The notes below the pieces were generated by a model, which ran no database searches, had not been told where the DNA came from, and saw only the letters and a program-made list of their open reading frames with translations. DNA of 64,000 nt from [Mycobacterium] zoologicum (lineage in GTDB: Bacteria > Actinomycetota > Actinomycetes > Mycobacteriales > Mycobacteriaceae): contig NZ_CP083985.1 in the NCBI RefSeq assembly GCF_020172665.1, forward strand, positions 2,572,853 through 2,636,852, written 5' to 3'. A program made the translations under genes and the position numbers. This document shows, piece after piece, positions 43,125 to 53,188 of the stretch (the first letter of the stretch is position 1; each line of letters starts with the position of its first letter).

Positions 43125-45814
43125 CCCTTGGCACCCCGCTCGACTGCTGAGCGGACCGCCGCCAGTGCGGCATCGATACCGGCCGGATCCTTGCCGGAGC
43201 CCTGCGCTAGATCCGCTTTGCCACCACCGCGCCCGGCCACCGCCGCGGCCAGGTCTTTGACCAGTTCATCGGCCCGCAATCCGAGTTCCTGCGCGGCGGG
43301 GTTGGCGGCGACCACGTAGGGAACGCTGTCATCCCCGTCGGCGATCAGCGCCACCACGGCCGGGTTCTCGCCCAGCTTGCCGCGGATGTCGCCGGCCAGC
43401 GAGCGAAGGTCGCCACCGCCGACACCGCTCGCCATCCGCTGCGCCACCAGGCGCACGTTACCGATTTGTTCGGCCCCGGTGGCCGCATTGGCCGCCGCGG
43501 CGCGTGCATTTGCCAGCCGCGCCTTCTCGATCTCCTTCTCGGCGGCCCGCAGCCGCTCGACGAGGTTGGCCACCCGCGCCGGCACCTCCTCCGAGGGCAC
43601 CTTCAGCGACGACGCCAGGCCGGCCATCAGTGCGCGCTCCTTGGCCAGGTGCCGGAACGAGTCCAGCCCGACGTAGGCCTCCACCCGGCGCACCCCCGAA
43701 CCCACCGAGGATTCGCCGAGCAGGGTCACCGGTCCGATCTGCGCGGAGTTGCCCACGTGGGTGCCGCCGCACAGCTCCAGCGAGAACGGCCCGCCGATCT
43801 CGACCACCCGGACCTTCTCGGGGTACTTCTCCCCGAACATCGCCATGGCGCCGCGGGCCTTGGCCTTCTCGAGTTCCTCGGTGAACGTGTGCACCTCGAA
43901 AGCGGCCTGGACCGCCTCATTGGCGACCTCCTCGACCTGACTGCGCTGCTCATCGGTGAGCGCGCCCTGCCAGTTGAAGTCGAACCGCAGATAGCCCGGC
44001 CGATTCAGCGAACCGGCCTGAACGGCATTGGGCCCCAGCACCTGTCGCAGCGCGCCGTGCACCATGTGGGTGCCCGAGTGGCCCTGCGTGGCTCCCTTGC
44101 GCCAGGCAGCGTCGACCGCCGCGGTGACGGTGTCGCCCTCGACGAACTCACCCGCGTCGACGTTGACCGTGTGCACGAACAGCGTCTGGGCGATCTTCTG
44201 CACATCGGTGACGGTGGCCAGTGAAGATCCGGCCGGTCCTGCGCTTATGGTGCCGGCGTCGGCGATCTGCCCACCCGCCTCGGCGTAGAGCGGGGTGCGG
44301 TCCAGCACCAACTCGACACGGTCCGTCCCTGCATCGCCGTGCGCCACCACCGGCACCCGCCTGCCGTCGACGAAGATGCCCAGGATGCGGCCTTCGGTGG
44401 TGAGCTCGTCGAAGCCGGTGAACTCGGTGGGTCCGGCGTCGATCAGCTCCCGGTAGGCGCTCAGGTCGGCGTGGGCGTGCTTGCGGGCGGCGGCGTCGGC
44501 CTTGGCGCGCTGGCGCTGCTCGGCCATAAGTTCGCGAAAGCCTGCCTCGTCAACGGACAGGCCGGCCTCCGAGGCCATCTCCAGGGTCAGCTCGATCGGG
44601 AACCCGTAGGTGTCGTGCAGCGTGAACGCATCACTGCCGGACAGCACCGTAACCCCGGCGGATCTGGTGGCCGCCGCCGCGTCGTCGAACAGCTTGGAGC
44701 CCGACGCCAGGGTGCGGTTGAACGCGCCCTCCTCGGCGACCGCGATCCGGTTGATCCGGTCGAAGTCGGTGACCAGCTCCGGGTACGACGGGCCCATCGC
44801 GTCACGCACGCAGGCCATCAGGTCGCCGACGATCGGGCCCTCGACGCCCAGCAGTTTGGCCGAGCGGATCACCCGGCGCAGCAGCCGGCGCAGCACATAG
44901 CCGCGGCCGTCGTTGCCGGGGCTCACACCGTCGCCGATCAGGATGGCCGCGGTGCGGGAGTGGTCGGCAATGATCCGGTAGCGCACGTCGTCGGCGGCGT
45001 TGCCTGCGTCATAGCCCCGCGGCGCGCGGATGGCGACCAGATCGATGACGGGCCGCACCAGGTCGGTCTCGTACACGTTGTGCACGCCTTGGAGCAGGAA
45101 CGCGACCCGCTCGATGCCCATCCCGGTGTCGATGTTCTGCCGCGGCAGCGGACCGAGGATCTCGAAGTCGTCCTTGGAGGTGCCCTCGCCGCGCTCGTTC
45201 TGCATGAACACGAGGTTCCAGATCTCGATGTAGCGGTCCTCGTTGGCGACCGGACCGCCGTCGACACCGAACTCCGGCCCACGGTCGTAGTAGATCTCCG
45301 ACGACGGGCCGCACGGCCCGGGGATGCCCATCGACCAGTAGTTGTCGGCCATGCCGCGGCGCTGGATGCGCTCCGCGGGCAACCCGGCGATCTCCTGCCA
45401 CAGTGCGATGGCCTCGTCGTCGTCAAGATAGACGGTGGCCCAGATCCGTTCGGGGTCAAGGCCGTAGCCGCCGTCTTTGACGCTGCCGGTCAGCAGGGTC
45501 CAGGCCAGCTCGATCGCACCGCGCTTGAAGTAGTCGCCGAACGAGAAGTTGCCGGCCATCTGGAAGAAGGTGTTGTGCCGGGTGGTGATGCCGACTTCGT
45601 CGATGTCGGGTGTGCGGATGCACTTCTGGATGCTGGTGGCGGTGGCGTACGGCGGGGTGCGCTGGCCGAGGAAGAACGGTACGAACTGCACCATGCCGGC
45701 GTTGATGAACAACAGGTTGGGGTCATCAAGGATCACCGAAGCGCTGGGCACCTCGGTATGCCCCGCCTTCACGAAGTGATCGAGGAAGCGCTTCCTGATC
45801 TCGTGTGTCTGCAC
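43121..45814 (-). CDS. alaS: Alanine-tRNA ligase
   Basis: The 897-residue class II synthetase has the catalytic core ([35 protein letters not shown]), the editing domain with zinc-binding [13 protein letters not shown] near residue 585 and CGGTHVGN near 690, and the C-terminal domain ending [20 protein letters not shown]. Start is GTG at 45814 ([14 protein letters not shown]), with GGGAAG nine bases upstream; nine earlier codons do not match the family. Confidence 0.97.
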   Translation of the reverse strand: MQTHEIRKRFLDHFVKAGHTEVPSASVILDDPNLLFINAGMVQFVPFFLGQRTPPYATATSIQKCIRTPDIDEVGITTRHNTFFQMAGNFSFGDYFKRGAIELAWTLLTGSVKDGGYGLDPERIWATVYLDDDEAIALWQEIAGLPAERIQRRGMADNYWSMGIPGPCGPSSEIYYDRGPEFGVDGGPVANEDRYIEIWNLVFMQNERGEGTSKDDFEILGPLPRQNIDTGMGIERVAFLLQGVHNVYETDLVRPVIDLVAIRAPRGYDAGNAADDVRYRIIADHSRTAAILIGDGVSPGNDGRGYVLRRLLRRVIRSAKLLGVEGPIVGDLMACVRDAMGPSYPELVTDFDRINRIAVAEEGAFNRTLASGSKLFDDAAAATRSAGVTVLSGSDAFTLHDTYGFPIELTLEMASEAGLSVDEAGFRELMAEQRQRAKADAAARKHAHADLSAYRELIDAGPTEFTGFDELTTEGRILGIFVDGRRVPVVAHGDAGTDRVELVLDRTPLYAEAGGQIADAGTISAGPAGSSLATVTDVQKIAQTLFVHTVNVDAGEFVEGDTVTAAVDAAWRKGATQGHSGTHMVHGALRQVLGPNAVQAGSLNRPGYLRFDFNWQGALTDEQRSQVEEVANEAVQAAFEVHTFTEELEKAKARGAMAMFGEKYPEKVRVVEIGGPFSLELCGGTHVGNSAQIGPVTLLGESSVGSGVRRVEAYVGLDSFRHLAKERALMAGLASSLKVPSEEVPARVANLVERLRAAEKEIEKARLANARAAAANAATGAEQIGNVRLVAQRMASGVGGGDLRSLAGDIRGKLGENPAVVALIADGDDSVPYVVAANPAAQELGLRADELVKDLAAAVAGRGGGKADLAQGSGKDPAGIDAALAAVRSAVERGAKG

Positions 45815-45930
45815 TGTGTATCGCTTCCCGCCGTGTCGCAATTTTGAACGGCCCTACAGTACCGGTCTGCCGGTCGCGGCCGTCGTAGGCAATCACCCCA
45901 GCCTACGGACGCCGCCGCGGTGAAAACCCG

Positions 45931-45958
45931 TTGTCACTGCGAAACGCGTTGCTACGCT
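45931..45958 (+). promoter_or_regulatory. Candidate sigma-A promoter for the phosphatase-like gene
   Basis: TTGTCA (45931-45936), 16-bp spacer, TACGCT (45953-45958), giving a start near 45965 and a leader of about 25 bases with GGGAA before the ATG. Confidence 0.5.
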
Positions 45959-45989
45959 CACCTGAGTCTTTCGACCTTGGGAACTTGCG

Positions 45990-47045
45990 ATGCCAGGAAT
46001 GTCCTTCTGCGGCACCAGCGCCGTCATCCTCAGCGCCGGCCTGATCGCGCCGGCTGCCGCACCGGCATCGCCGGTCCCCACCGTGCTCTCCAGGCCGGAC
46101 GTCGCGCTGACGGCCCAAGACATCGTCCTCGACCTCGTTCGACATGCAGAGGACCTGGCCCCCGCCAACTCGCGAATCCCGTTCTCCCCCGAGTTCCCCG
46201 GAGCGGGCATCAGCGATCTGGGCAAGCAACAGGCGATCGACACCGCCAACCAGATCTTCGGCCAGGTCGGCGGACCCGGCCATGTCGCCGGCCTGTTCTC
46301 CGGACCGGACACCGACGCCCAGGACACCGCGGTGCCGTTCGCCGCGCTACAGGGCCTGGACCCACAGGTCCTCAACGGGCTCGTCGAGGTCGACGGCGGG
46401 CCCTTCGCCAACCAACCGGTGCTCAGCCTCGGCGGGATCTACTACGACGTGGCCGTGGTGCTGTGGATGCTGGGCCTGGTCAACGCCTTTCAGATTCCGG
46501 GTGCCGACGAGTACAACGGGGTGGTCGTCAACGACAACTACACCGAGGCCGTCAACGCGATGTACACCGCGGCAGTGGCCAATCCGGTGGTCGGCGACGA
46601 CGGCAACATCACCGCCGTGGGCTACACCAGCGAAGCGTCGATGATGATCTGGACGATGCTCAACGTCAAGAACCCCGATCCGATGGCGCTGGTCAACGAG
46701 CTGATCGCGTCGTTGCAGAACGGCGGGTCGCCGGGGCTGGTCCCCAACGCCGGCCTGATTCAGCTCGCGGGCAACCCCGAGGACGGCTGGACGCTGGTGA
46801 GCTGGGCCGGCCAGCAGGTCCCGGAGAATCCGGGCGTCCTAGGTGATCTGTTCCTGATCTGGCGCGACCTGGCGCTGCCACCGCAGGTGGCGTTCGGCCA
46901 CATCCTGGACGCCTTGGCATCCGGTGATTCGGTGGCAGTGACCGCGGCGTTCTCCGACGGGCTGGCCGGCATCTCCGCGGGCCTGGACGCCGTGCCGGAC
47001 ACGATCACCAACCTGTTCACCGACCTGGCCGCCGGCACCTGGTGA
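45990..47045 (+). CDS. Secreted histidine-phosphatase-like protein, catalytic motifs degenerate
   Basis: A 351-residue exported protein with signal peptide (AVILSAGLIAPAAAPASPVP). It follows the histidine phosphatase pattern: VLDLVRHAEDLAPANS (about residue 46), FPGAGISDLGKQQA (about 68) and the C-terminal box NITAVGYTSEASMMIWTML (about 207). In active enzymes the first is RHG and the last contains SHG/GHE; here the Gly is Ala and the second catalytic His is replaced (GYTSEA). It is thus probably inactive or altered, perhaps a binding protein. The region after residue 250 is alpha-helical and not recognised. Stops one base from rarA. Confidence 0.75.
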   Translation: MPGMSFCGTSAVILSAGLIAPAAAPASPVPTVLSRPDVALTAQDIVLDLVRHAEDLAPANSRIPFSPEFPGAGISDLGKQQAIDTANQIFGQVGGPGHVAGLFSGPDTDAQDTAVPFAALQGLDPQVLNGLVEVDGGPFANQPVLSLGGIYYDVAVVLWMLGLVNAFQIPGADEYNGVVVNDNYTEAVNAMYTAAVANPVVGDDGNITAVGYTSEASMMIWTMLNVKNPDPMALVNELIASLQNGGSPGLVPNAGLIQLAGNPEDGWTLVSWAGQQVPENPGVLGDLFLIWRDLALPPQVAFGHILDALASGDSVAVTAAFSDGLAGISAGLDAVPDTITNLFTDLAAGTW

Positions 47046-47046
47046 G

Positions 47047-48375
47047 CTAGCGGCGCCGGATGATGGCGCGCAACTTCGCCAGCCGCCCGCCGATCTCGCG
47101 TTCGTTGCCGCGGCCGGTGGGCTGGTAGTAGTCGGTGCCGACCAGGTCGTCGGGCGGATATTGTTGCGGCACAACACCATCCGGGTGATCGTGCGCATAG
47201 CGGTAGCCGACGGCGTTGCCCAGCGCCTGCGCACCCGAGTAGTGGCCGTCGCGCAGGTGCGCCGGGACCGCCCCGGCCTTGCCGGCCCGGATGTCGGCCA
47301 TCGCCGCACCGAGTGCGGTGGTCACCGCGTTGGACTTCGGCGCGGTGGCCAGGTGTACGCAGGCATGCGCCAGGGTCAGCTGCGCCTCGGGCATCCCGAT
47401 CAGTGCGACGGTCTGCGCGGCGGCGACCGCGGTCTGCAGCGCGCTCGGGTCTGCCATCCCGATGTCCTCGCTGGCCAGGATCATCAGCCGGCGGGCGATG
47501 AAGCGCGGGTCCTCCCCCGCGGTCAGCATCCGGGCCAGGTAGTGCAGGGCGGCATCGACGTCAGAGCCGCGGATCGACTTGATGAACGCGCTGATCACGT
47601 CGTAGTGCTGGTCGCCGTCGCGGTCGTAGCGCACCGCGGCCTGATCCAGGGATCCCTCGACGATCTCCACGGTCACACGCTGGCCCGCCTCGGCCGCGAC
47701 TTCCAGTGCGGTCAAGGCCCGGCGGGCGTCGCCGGCGGCCAGCCGAACCAGCAGATCGACGGCATCCGGCGTCACCTCGATGCGTCCGCCCAGGCCGCGC
47801 TCGTCGTCGATGGCGCGCCGCACCACCGTGGCGATGTCCTCGGGCCCCAGCGGCCGCAGCTGCAGGATCAGCGACCGGCTCAACAGCGGGGCGACCACCG
47901 AGAACGACGGGTTCTCGGTGGTGGCCGCGACCAGCAGCACCACCCGGTTCTCCACCGCGGCCAGCAACGCGTCCTGCTGAGTTTTGGAGAACCGGTGCAC
48001 CTCATCGATGAACAGCACGGTCTGCTCGCCGTACGCGGCCGCGCGTCGCGCGGTGTCGATCACCGCGCGCACCTCTTTGACCCCGGCGCTCAGCGCTGAC
48101 AGGGCCTCGAATCGTCGTCCGGTGGCGCCGGAGATCAGCGAGGCCAGGGTGGTCTTTCCGGTGCCGGGTGGGCCGTAGAGGATCACTGAGGCCGCCCCGG
48201 AGCCGTCGACCAGCCTGCGCAGCGGGGAGCCCTGTCCCAGCAGGTGATCCTGGCCGACCACCTCGTCGAGCGAGGCCGGGCGCATCCGCACCGCCAGCGG
48301 AGTGGAGGTGCTGCTGGGTTCAGGCGCCGGGGCACCGGTCAGGTCGAACAGTCCGTCGGACACGCCTTCAGGCAT
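47047..48375 (-). CDS. rarA: RarA/MgsA AAA+ ATPase
   Basis: Replication-fork maintenance ATPase related to clamp loaders. About 442 residues: Walker [13 protein letters not shown] near residue 70, Walker [20 protein letters not shown] near 122, sensor 1 [11 protein letters not shown] near 152, then the tetramerisation domain ([27 protein letters not shown]). ATG at 48375 chosen; GTG at 48390 and 48363 are also in frame. Divergent from the HNH gene with 68 bases between. Confidence 0.93.
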   Translation of the reverse strand: MPEGVSDGLFDLTGAPAPEPSSTSTPLAVRMRPASLDEVVGQDHLLGQGSPLRRLVDGSGAASVILYGPPGTGKTTLASLISGATGRRFEALSALSAGVKEVRAVIDTARRAAAYGEQTVLFIDEVHRFSKTQQDALLAAVENRVVLLVAATTENPSFSVVAPLLSRSLILQLRPLGPEDIATVVRRAIDDERGLGGRIEVTPDAVDLLVRLAAGDARRALTALEVAAEAGQRVTVEIVEGSLDQAAVRYDRDGDQHYDVISAFIKSIRGSDVDAALHYLARMLTAGEDPRFIARRLMILASEDIGMADPSALQTAVAAAQTVALIGMPEAQLTLAHACVHLATAPKSNAVTTALGAAMADIRAGKAGAVPAHLRDGHYSGAQALGNAVGYRYAHDHPDGVVPQQYPPDDLVGTDYYQPTGRGNEREIGGRLAKLRAIIRRR

Positions 48376-48443
48376 ACCACGGGTGTCCACATGATCGTGA
48401 GGTGTGGCAACGGGTGTCGGACCGATCCGCTAAAATCGCACAC

Positions 48444-49910
48444 ATGTTCGATTTCGACCCATCGTCGCAGGCCGCCGAGGCTTTTCGGGGGATCGACGAT
48501 GCGGGTGTGGCCGGAGCGATCACGGCTGCCGCGCGGGAGCAGAACGCGGCGTGCGCGCGCGAGTTGGCCGCGATCGGGGAACTGTATGCACGCCGCGCTC
48601 CCGAGGCGGACATCGATCGGGCCAACTGGGCTGTCGACGGGCATGCCAATGTGGTCGCCGAAGTCTCGGCCGCGTTGGGCATCAGCCGGGGCCGCGCACG
48701 CGGACTACTGAGGTACGCGATCGACCTGCGCGAGCGGCTGCCGCGTGTGGCGGAGGTCTTTGCGCGCGGCGACATCGACTTTCGGCTGATGGCGACGTTG
48801 GTGAGCCGCACCGAGCTGGTGGAGGATCCGGTGCTGATCGCCAAGCTTGATGCGGCGGTGGCCAAATATGCCCACCGTTGGATGCGGCTGTCGAAGCCCA
48901 AACTCATCGAGCGCATCGACATGTGGGTGGCCCGGTTCGATCCGGCCGGCCGGCGCATGCCCGGCCAAGGCAACGACGACCGCTACGTCGAGATCGGGCC
49001 GGTGGAATCCGGTTTGGCGGGGATCTGGGCGCAGCTGCGTGCCCCGGACGGGGCGGCGCTGGATCAGAAACTGGATGCGTTGGCGGCCACGGTGTGCCGT
49101 GATGATCCGCGCACCAAGCGGCAGCGCCGGGCCGACGCGTTCGGGGCATTGGCCGCCGGATTGGACGCGCTGCGCTGCGAATGCGGGTCACCCGACTGCC
49201 CGGCCGCCGGCCGGTCGGCGGGCACCGATGTGGTCATCCATGTGCTCGCCGAGCAGGCCACCGTCACCGGTGACACGCAAGCTCCCGCCTACCTGCCCGG
49301 CTACGGCCCCATCCCGGCGACCGCGTTACGCGAGATGGCCGCGACCGCCAAACTCAAGCCGTTGCCGATCCCTTCTGCCGATCCAGAGCCCGGTTATCGC
49401 CCCTCGGCGGCGTTGGCCGAATTCGTGCGCCTACGCGATCTCACGTGCCGGTTCCCCGGCTGCGATGAACCGGCCGCGGTGTGCCAGATCGACCACACCG
49501 TGCCCTATCCGCTGGGCCCCACCCATCCGTCAAACCTCAAGCTGCTGTGCATTTTTCATCACCTGTTGAAGACCTTCTACACCGGTGTGGGTGGTTGGGC
49601 GGATCGCCAACTACCCGATGGCACCGTGACCTGGACCGCGCCCAGCGGCCAGTCCTACACCACCACCCCGACGGGAAGCCTCTTCTTTCCCGTCTTCGCC
49701 GCCCCGACCGGGAAGCTGGTGCTGCCCAACCGGCTCCCGGTGCCCGACGCCGTGCGTGGAGTGATGATGCCGCGCCGCAAACGCACTCGCGCCGCCGAAC
49801 ACCGCTACCGCATCAGCTGCGAACGACGCATCAACGAGGAACGCCTGGCTCACGAACACCGAAAACGCGCGGCCGAACGTACCCGGAACGACGAGCCCCC
49901 GCCCTTCTGA
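48444..49910 (+). CDS. DUF222 / HNH endonuclease protein (13E12 repeat family)
   Basis: A 488-residue protein of a family amplified in mycobacteria. The DUF222 region covers about residues 20-330, including ISRGRARGLLRYAIDLRERL. The C-terminal HNH nuclease has CRFPGCDEPAAVCQIDHTVP near 337 and SNLKLLCIFHHLLKTF near 362, so the Cys pairs and His-Asn-His positions look intact, followed by an Arg-rich tail. ATG at 48444; TAAAAT at 48431-48436 sits seven bases before, suggesting a leaderless message. No intron or intein context is apparent. Confidence 0.87.
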   Translation: MFDFDPSSQAAEAFRGIDDAGVAGAITAAAREQNAACARELAAIGELYARRAPEADIDRANWAVDGHANVVAEVSAALGISRGRARGLLRYAIDLRERLPRVAEVFARGDIDFRLMATLVSRTELVEDPVLIAKLDAAVAKYAHRWMRLSKPKLIERIDMWVARFDPAGRRMPGQGNDDRYVEIGPVESGLAGIWAQLRAPDGAALDQKLDALAATVCRDDPRTKRQRRADAFGALAAGLDALRCECGSPDCPAAGRSAGTDVVIHVLAEQATVTGDTQAPAYLPGYGPIPATALREMAATAKLKPLPIPSADPEPGYRPSAALAEFVRLRDLTCRFPGCDEPAAVCQIDHTVPYPLGPTHPSNLKLLCIFHHLLKTFYTGVGGWADRQLPDGTVTWTAPSGQSYTTTPTGSLFFPVFAAPTGKLVLPNRLPVPDAVRGVMMPRRKRTRAAEHRYRISCERRINEERLAHEHRKRAAERTRNDEPPPF

Positions 49911-49930
49911 GCGAACCGGGTCGAACGACG

Positions 49931-51049
49931 TCAGCGGTGCACGATCACCCCGCGGATGTTCTTGCCGTCGCGCAGGTCCTGGTAGCCCTCGTTGACCTGC
50001 TCCAGGGTGTAGCGGCGCGTCACCAGCTCGTCGAGCTTGAGCTGTCCGGCGTCGTAGAGCCGCAGCAGCCGCACGATGTCGTACTGCGGGTTCGCCCCGC
50101 CGAACAGCGTGCCCTTGATGGTCTTGCCGAACAGCGCCAGCATGGTGCCCGACACCTGCACGTCGAGGTCCTCGAGGCGGGCCATCGCGGCGATGACGAC
50201 GGTGCCGCCCTTTCCGATCGTGTTGATCGCCGCGGTCGTGACGGCCAACCCCAGGTCGCCGACGGTGATCAGCGCCTGGTCGGCCATCTGCCCCCAGGTG
50301 AGCTCGGCGACCTTCTCCATCGCCTCCTCGGCGGTGGCGAACGCGTGGGTGGCCCCGAGTTTGAGGGCGGTCTCGCGTTTGAACTCCACCGGGTCGACGG
50401 CCACCACGTACTTGGCCCCGGCGTGTGCGGCGCCCTGTACGGCGTTGATCCCGACGCCTCCGATTCCGTAGACCACCACGGTGTCCCCGGCACGCACCCC
50501 GCCGTCGTAGTTGGCGGTCGCCCAGCCGGTGGGCACACCACAGCCGACCAGCACCGCGGTCTCCAGCGGCAGCCAGTCGTCGACCTTGACCACCGAGTGC
50601 TGCGAAACGGTCGCCCGCTCGGCGAAGGTGCCCAGCATGCAGAAGCCGCCGTAATCCGTACCGCCGGAGTGGAATCGGAAGGTGCCGTCGGGCATGCAGC
50701 CCTCCAGGATGGTGGCGCCCATGTCGCACAGGTTCTGCCGGCCGGTCGAGCAGTACCGGCAGCTGCCACAACTGGGGATGAAGCAGCACACCACGTGATC
50801 GCCGGGTTTGACCTTGGTGACCCCGGGGCCGACGTCCTCGATGATCCCGGAGCCCTCATGTCCGCCGACGATCGGGAACCGGTTGGGCCAGTCGCCGTCG
50901 GCCACGTGCAGGTCCGAATGACACAGTCCGGCGGCGGTGAATTTGATCAGCACCTCGCCCGGACCGGGACCGTCCAGGTCCAACTCCATGATCTCGAAGG
51001 GCTGGTTGGGCGCATGCGCCACGGCGGCAATCGTTTTCATGTCTGACAT
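49931..51049 (-). CDS. NDMA-dependent type zinc alcohol dehydrogenase
   Basis: A 372-residue medium-chain dehydrogenase. Catalytic zinc ligands are in [11 protein letters not shown] (about Cys43) and GGHEGSG (about His64); structural zinc cysteines in [20 protein letters not shown] (about 88-107); NAD loop [20 protein letters not shown] near 198. The pattern fits the actinobacterial NDMA-dependent (often mycofactocin-linked) alcohol dehydrogenases; no mycofactocin gene is in this window. ATG at 51049, or at 51040. Confidence 0.85.
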   Translation of the reverse strand: MSDMKTIAAVAHAPNQPFEIMELDLDGPGPGEVLIKFTAAGLCHSDLHVADGDWPNRFPIVGGHEGSGIIEDVGPGVTKVKPGDHVVCCFIPSCGSCRYCSTGRQNLCDMGATILEGCMPDGTFRFHSGGTDYGGFCMLGTFAERATVSQHSVVKVDDWLPLETAVLVGCGVPTGWATANYDGGVRAGDTVVVYGIGGVGINAVQGAAHAGAKYVVAVDPVEFKRETALKLGATHAFATAEEAMEKVAELTWGQMADQALITVGDLGLAVTTAAINTIGKGGTVVIAAMARLEDLDVQVSGTMLALFGKTIKGTLFGGANPQYDIVRLLRLYDAGQLKLDELVTRRYTLEQVNEGYQDLRDGKNIRGVIVHR

Positions 51050-51081
51050 CCAACCGGCTCAAGAGGCCGCGGTGGCCCGAA

Positions 51082-51921
51082 TCAGTGGGATTGCGTGACG
51101 AAGTCGATCAATTCCTCGACCCGCCCGATCAATTCCGGTTCCAGATCCGTCCAGTCGCGCACCCGGCCCCGAATCCGCTGCCAGGCGCCGGCGATGTCGG
51201 CCTGTGAAGCGTGCGGCCAACCCAGCGCCGCGCAGATGCCGTGTTTCCACTCGACATTGCGCGGGATCGTCGGCCACGCTTTCAAGCCGAGCCGCGCCGG
51301 CTTCACCGCCTGCCAGATGTCGACGTAGGGATGCCCGACGATCAGGGCGTGCTCGCCGCCCGGCCCGCGGCGTACCGCCTCGGCAATCCGGGTCTCCTTG
51401 GAGCCGGTCACCAGGTGGTCGACCAGCACCCCGAGCCGACGGCCGGGCCCGGGCTGGAACTCGGCCACGATGCCGGCCAGGTCGTCGATGCCGCCGAGGT
51501 ATTCCACGACCACGCCTTCGATGCGCAGGTCGTCACCCCAGACCTGTTCGACGAGTTCGGCGTCGTGGCGGCCCTCCACATAGATCCGGCTGGCCAGCGC
51601 GACCTTGGCGCGGGCACCGCTCACCGCCACCGAGCCGGAAGCGGTGCGGGCAGGCGCCTTGACTGCGGCCGGGCGCGGTTCGGTCAGGATCACCGGCTTC
51701 CCGTCGATCAGGTAGCCGGGGCCGACCGGGAAGCCGCGGGTAAGACCGCGCCGATCTTCGAGGTCGATGCGGCCGTACTCGACCCGGACGACGGCGCCGA
51801 CGTAGCCGGTCTGGGCGTCCTCGACCACCATGCCCAGCTTGATGGGCACCTCGGTGGAGCGGATCTTGCGGGCGGCGTGCGGGTTGGCGGAGAGGATGTC
51901 GGTCCCATAGCGGTCGGCCAC
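51082..51921 (-). CDS. DUF3097 family protein
   Basis: A 279-residue actinobacterial protein of unknown role. Distinct segments are VPIKLGMVVEDAQTGYVGAV (beta-rich N-domain) and a Toprim-like stretch IYVEGRHDAELVEQVWGDDL followed by GIDDL and VLVDHLVTGSKE, where acidic residues could bind metal. GTG start at 51921; on this strand TAGGCT lies seven bases before it, a leaderless pattern, and the upstream open frame is not needed. Confidence 0.8.
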   Translation of the reverse strand: MADRYGTDILSANPHAARKIRSTEVPIKLGMVVEDAQTGYVGAVVRVEYGRIDLEDRRGLTRGFPVGPGYLIDGKPVILTEPRPAAVKAPARTASGSVAVSGARAKVALASRIYVEGRHDAELVEQVWGDDLRIEGVVVEYLGGIDDLAGIVAEFQPGPGRRLGVLVDHLVTGSKETRIAEAVRRGPGGEHALIVGHPYVDIWQAVKPARLGLKAWPTIPRNVEWKHGICAALGWPHASQADIAGAWQRIRGRVRDWTDLEPELIGRVEELIDFVTQSH

Positions 51922-52036
51922 CCGAGCGAGCCTAGGCGGGTTTGTCCGCCATGCCCGCCAAGAGACCGACATGTCTCATCGTGTTGCCCCCGGGCTATGA
52001 CAGGCCCGACTGGGCTATACCGGCTGACTGCTTTCT

Positions 52037-52633
52037 ATGGTGGGACATGTGACCGACATCGACAACGGCACCGTCGAATCATCACCATGGTCACCCCGGG
52101 AGCGCGAACTGCTGGCGGTGACGTTGCAGCTACTGCAGCAACACGGGTACGACCGGTTGACGGTGGACGCGGTCGCCATCGCTGCCCGCGCCAGTAAGAC
52201 AACCATGTACCGGCGCTGGCCGTCGAAAGCCGAATTGGTGTTGGCGGCCTTCCTGGAGAGCATTAGTCAGGTCGTGGCCGCGCCCGACACCGGCACCCTG
52301 CGGGGCGATTTGCTGCAGTTGGGCGAGCTGGTCTGCCTTCAGGCGGGCCGGCACGCCAGCACTATCCGCGCGGTGCTCGTCGAGGCATCGCGTAACTCCG
52401 CGCTCGACGCAGCCGTGCAGCAGCAGTTCTTGGGCCGGCGCAAGGCCTTGATGCGCGAGATACTGGGGCGGGCCGTCGACCGCGGTGAGGTCGATGCGGC
52501 GGCCGCCGACAGTGACCTGTGGGATGTGCTGCCCGGCTATCTGATGTTCCGGATCATCATCCCGAGCCAACCCCTGACCCCGGACATCGTGCGCGCGCTC
52601 GTCGACGACTTGATCCTGCCCAGCCTCGGCTGA
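52037..52633 (+). CDS. TetR family regulator next to mmpS-mmpL
   Basis: A 198-residue TetR protein. The helix-turn-helix is at about residues 40-75 (RLTVDAVAIAARASKTTMYR, then RWPSKAELVLAAF). The C-terminal part (TLRGDLLQLGELVCLQAGRH) resembles the TetR_C_11-type ligand domain. It lies directly upstream of the MmpS/MmpL pair, with a perfect palindrome between, so it probably represses the transporter and is relieved by its substrate or an inhibitor. ATG at 52037; GTG at 52049 is possible. Confidence 0.9.
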   Translation: MVGHVTDIDNGTVESSPWSPRERELLAVTLQLLQQHGYDRLTVDAVAIAARASKTTMYRRWPSKAELVLAAFLESISQVVAAPDTGTLRGDLLQLGELVCLQAGRHASTIRAVLVEASRNSALDAAVQQQFLGRRKALMREILGRAVDRGEVDAAAADSDLWDVLPGYLMFRIIIPSQPLTPDIVRALVDDLILPSLG

Positions 52634-52683
52634 CCGGCGAAACGACAGCCCCCTCGCCGCACCGACCGGATGACTCGACAATG

Positions 52684-52702
52684 ATACGATACGGTATCGT
52701 AT
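52684..52702. promoter_or_regulatory. 19-bp palindromic operator of the mmpS-mmpL operon
   Basis: ATACGATAC-G-GTATCGTAT is a perfect 9-1-9 palindrome, 39 bases before the mmpS start. It lies between TCGACA (52675-52680, possible -35) and TATTGT (52700-52705, possible -10), so binding would block RNA polymerase. It is locally AT-rich and stands out from its surroundings. The neighbouring TetR is the likely ligand. Confidence 0.8.
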
Positions 52703-52741
52703 TGTTACTGCTTTCGGGACGGGTGATCGAAAGGGCGACCG

Positions 52742-53188
52742 GTGCAAACGATTTCGCTGAGCAGCCTCGGCCGGCGATGGTGGCAGGTGCCGGTCGCTGT
52801 GGTCGTCATCGCGGCAGCGGCATTCGGTGTGTATCGACTGCAGGGCATGTTCGGCTCCGATGCCGGCGTCCCGTCCGGCGGGGCTCCCCCGAACGAGATC
52901 GTCGCGTTCAACCCAAAAACGGTGACCTTGGAGGTTTTCGGCGCTCCCGGGACGGTGGCGACCATCAATTACCTGGACGTCGATGCTCAACCTCAGACGG
53001 TTCGCGACACGGCACTGCCGTGGTCGCACACGATGACAACGACACTGCCCGCGGTCTTCGGTGACCTGGTGGCACAGGGCGACAGTGACTTCATCGGCTG
53101 CCGCATCACCGTCAATGGTGTCGCCAAAGAGGAGAGATCCGTCTACAAGGTGAACGCCTACACCTTCTGTCTGGACAAGTCGTCATGA
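52742..53188 (+). CDS. MmpS family accessory membrane protein
   Basis: A 148-residue partner of an MmpL transporter. One N-terminal transmembrane helix ([20 protein letters not shown]) is followed by a periplasmic domain with the MmpS features [32 protein letters not shown] and two late cysteines (IGCRITVNG and TFCLD). GTG start at 52742. The stop overlaps the mmpL start by four bases (ATGA), a one-operon pair as for MmpS4/L4 and MmpS5/L5. Confidence 0.92.
   Translation: MQTISLSSLGRRWWQVPVAVVVIAAAAFGVYRLQGMFGSDAGVPSGGAPPNEIVAFNPKTVTLEVFGAPGTVATINYLDVDAQPQTVRDTALPWSHTMTTTLPAVFGDLVAQGDSDFIGCRITVNGVAKEERSVYKVNAYTFCLDKSS

Noticed and set aside
48444..49910. Homing endonuclease or mobile element for the HNH gene
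   Set aside because: No intron, intein, flanking repeats or target duplication; DUF222/HNH genes are common stand-alone genes in mycobacteria.
51993..52019. GGGCTAT repeated with 20-bp spacing upstream of the tetR gene
   Set aside because: Seven bases is too short to stand out from chance in GC-rich DNA and no symmetry is present.
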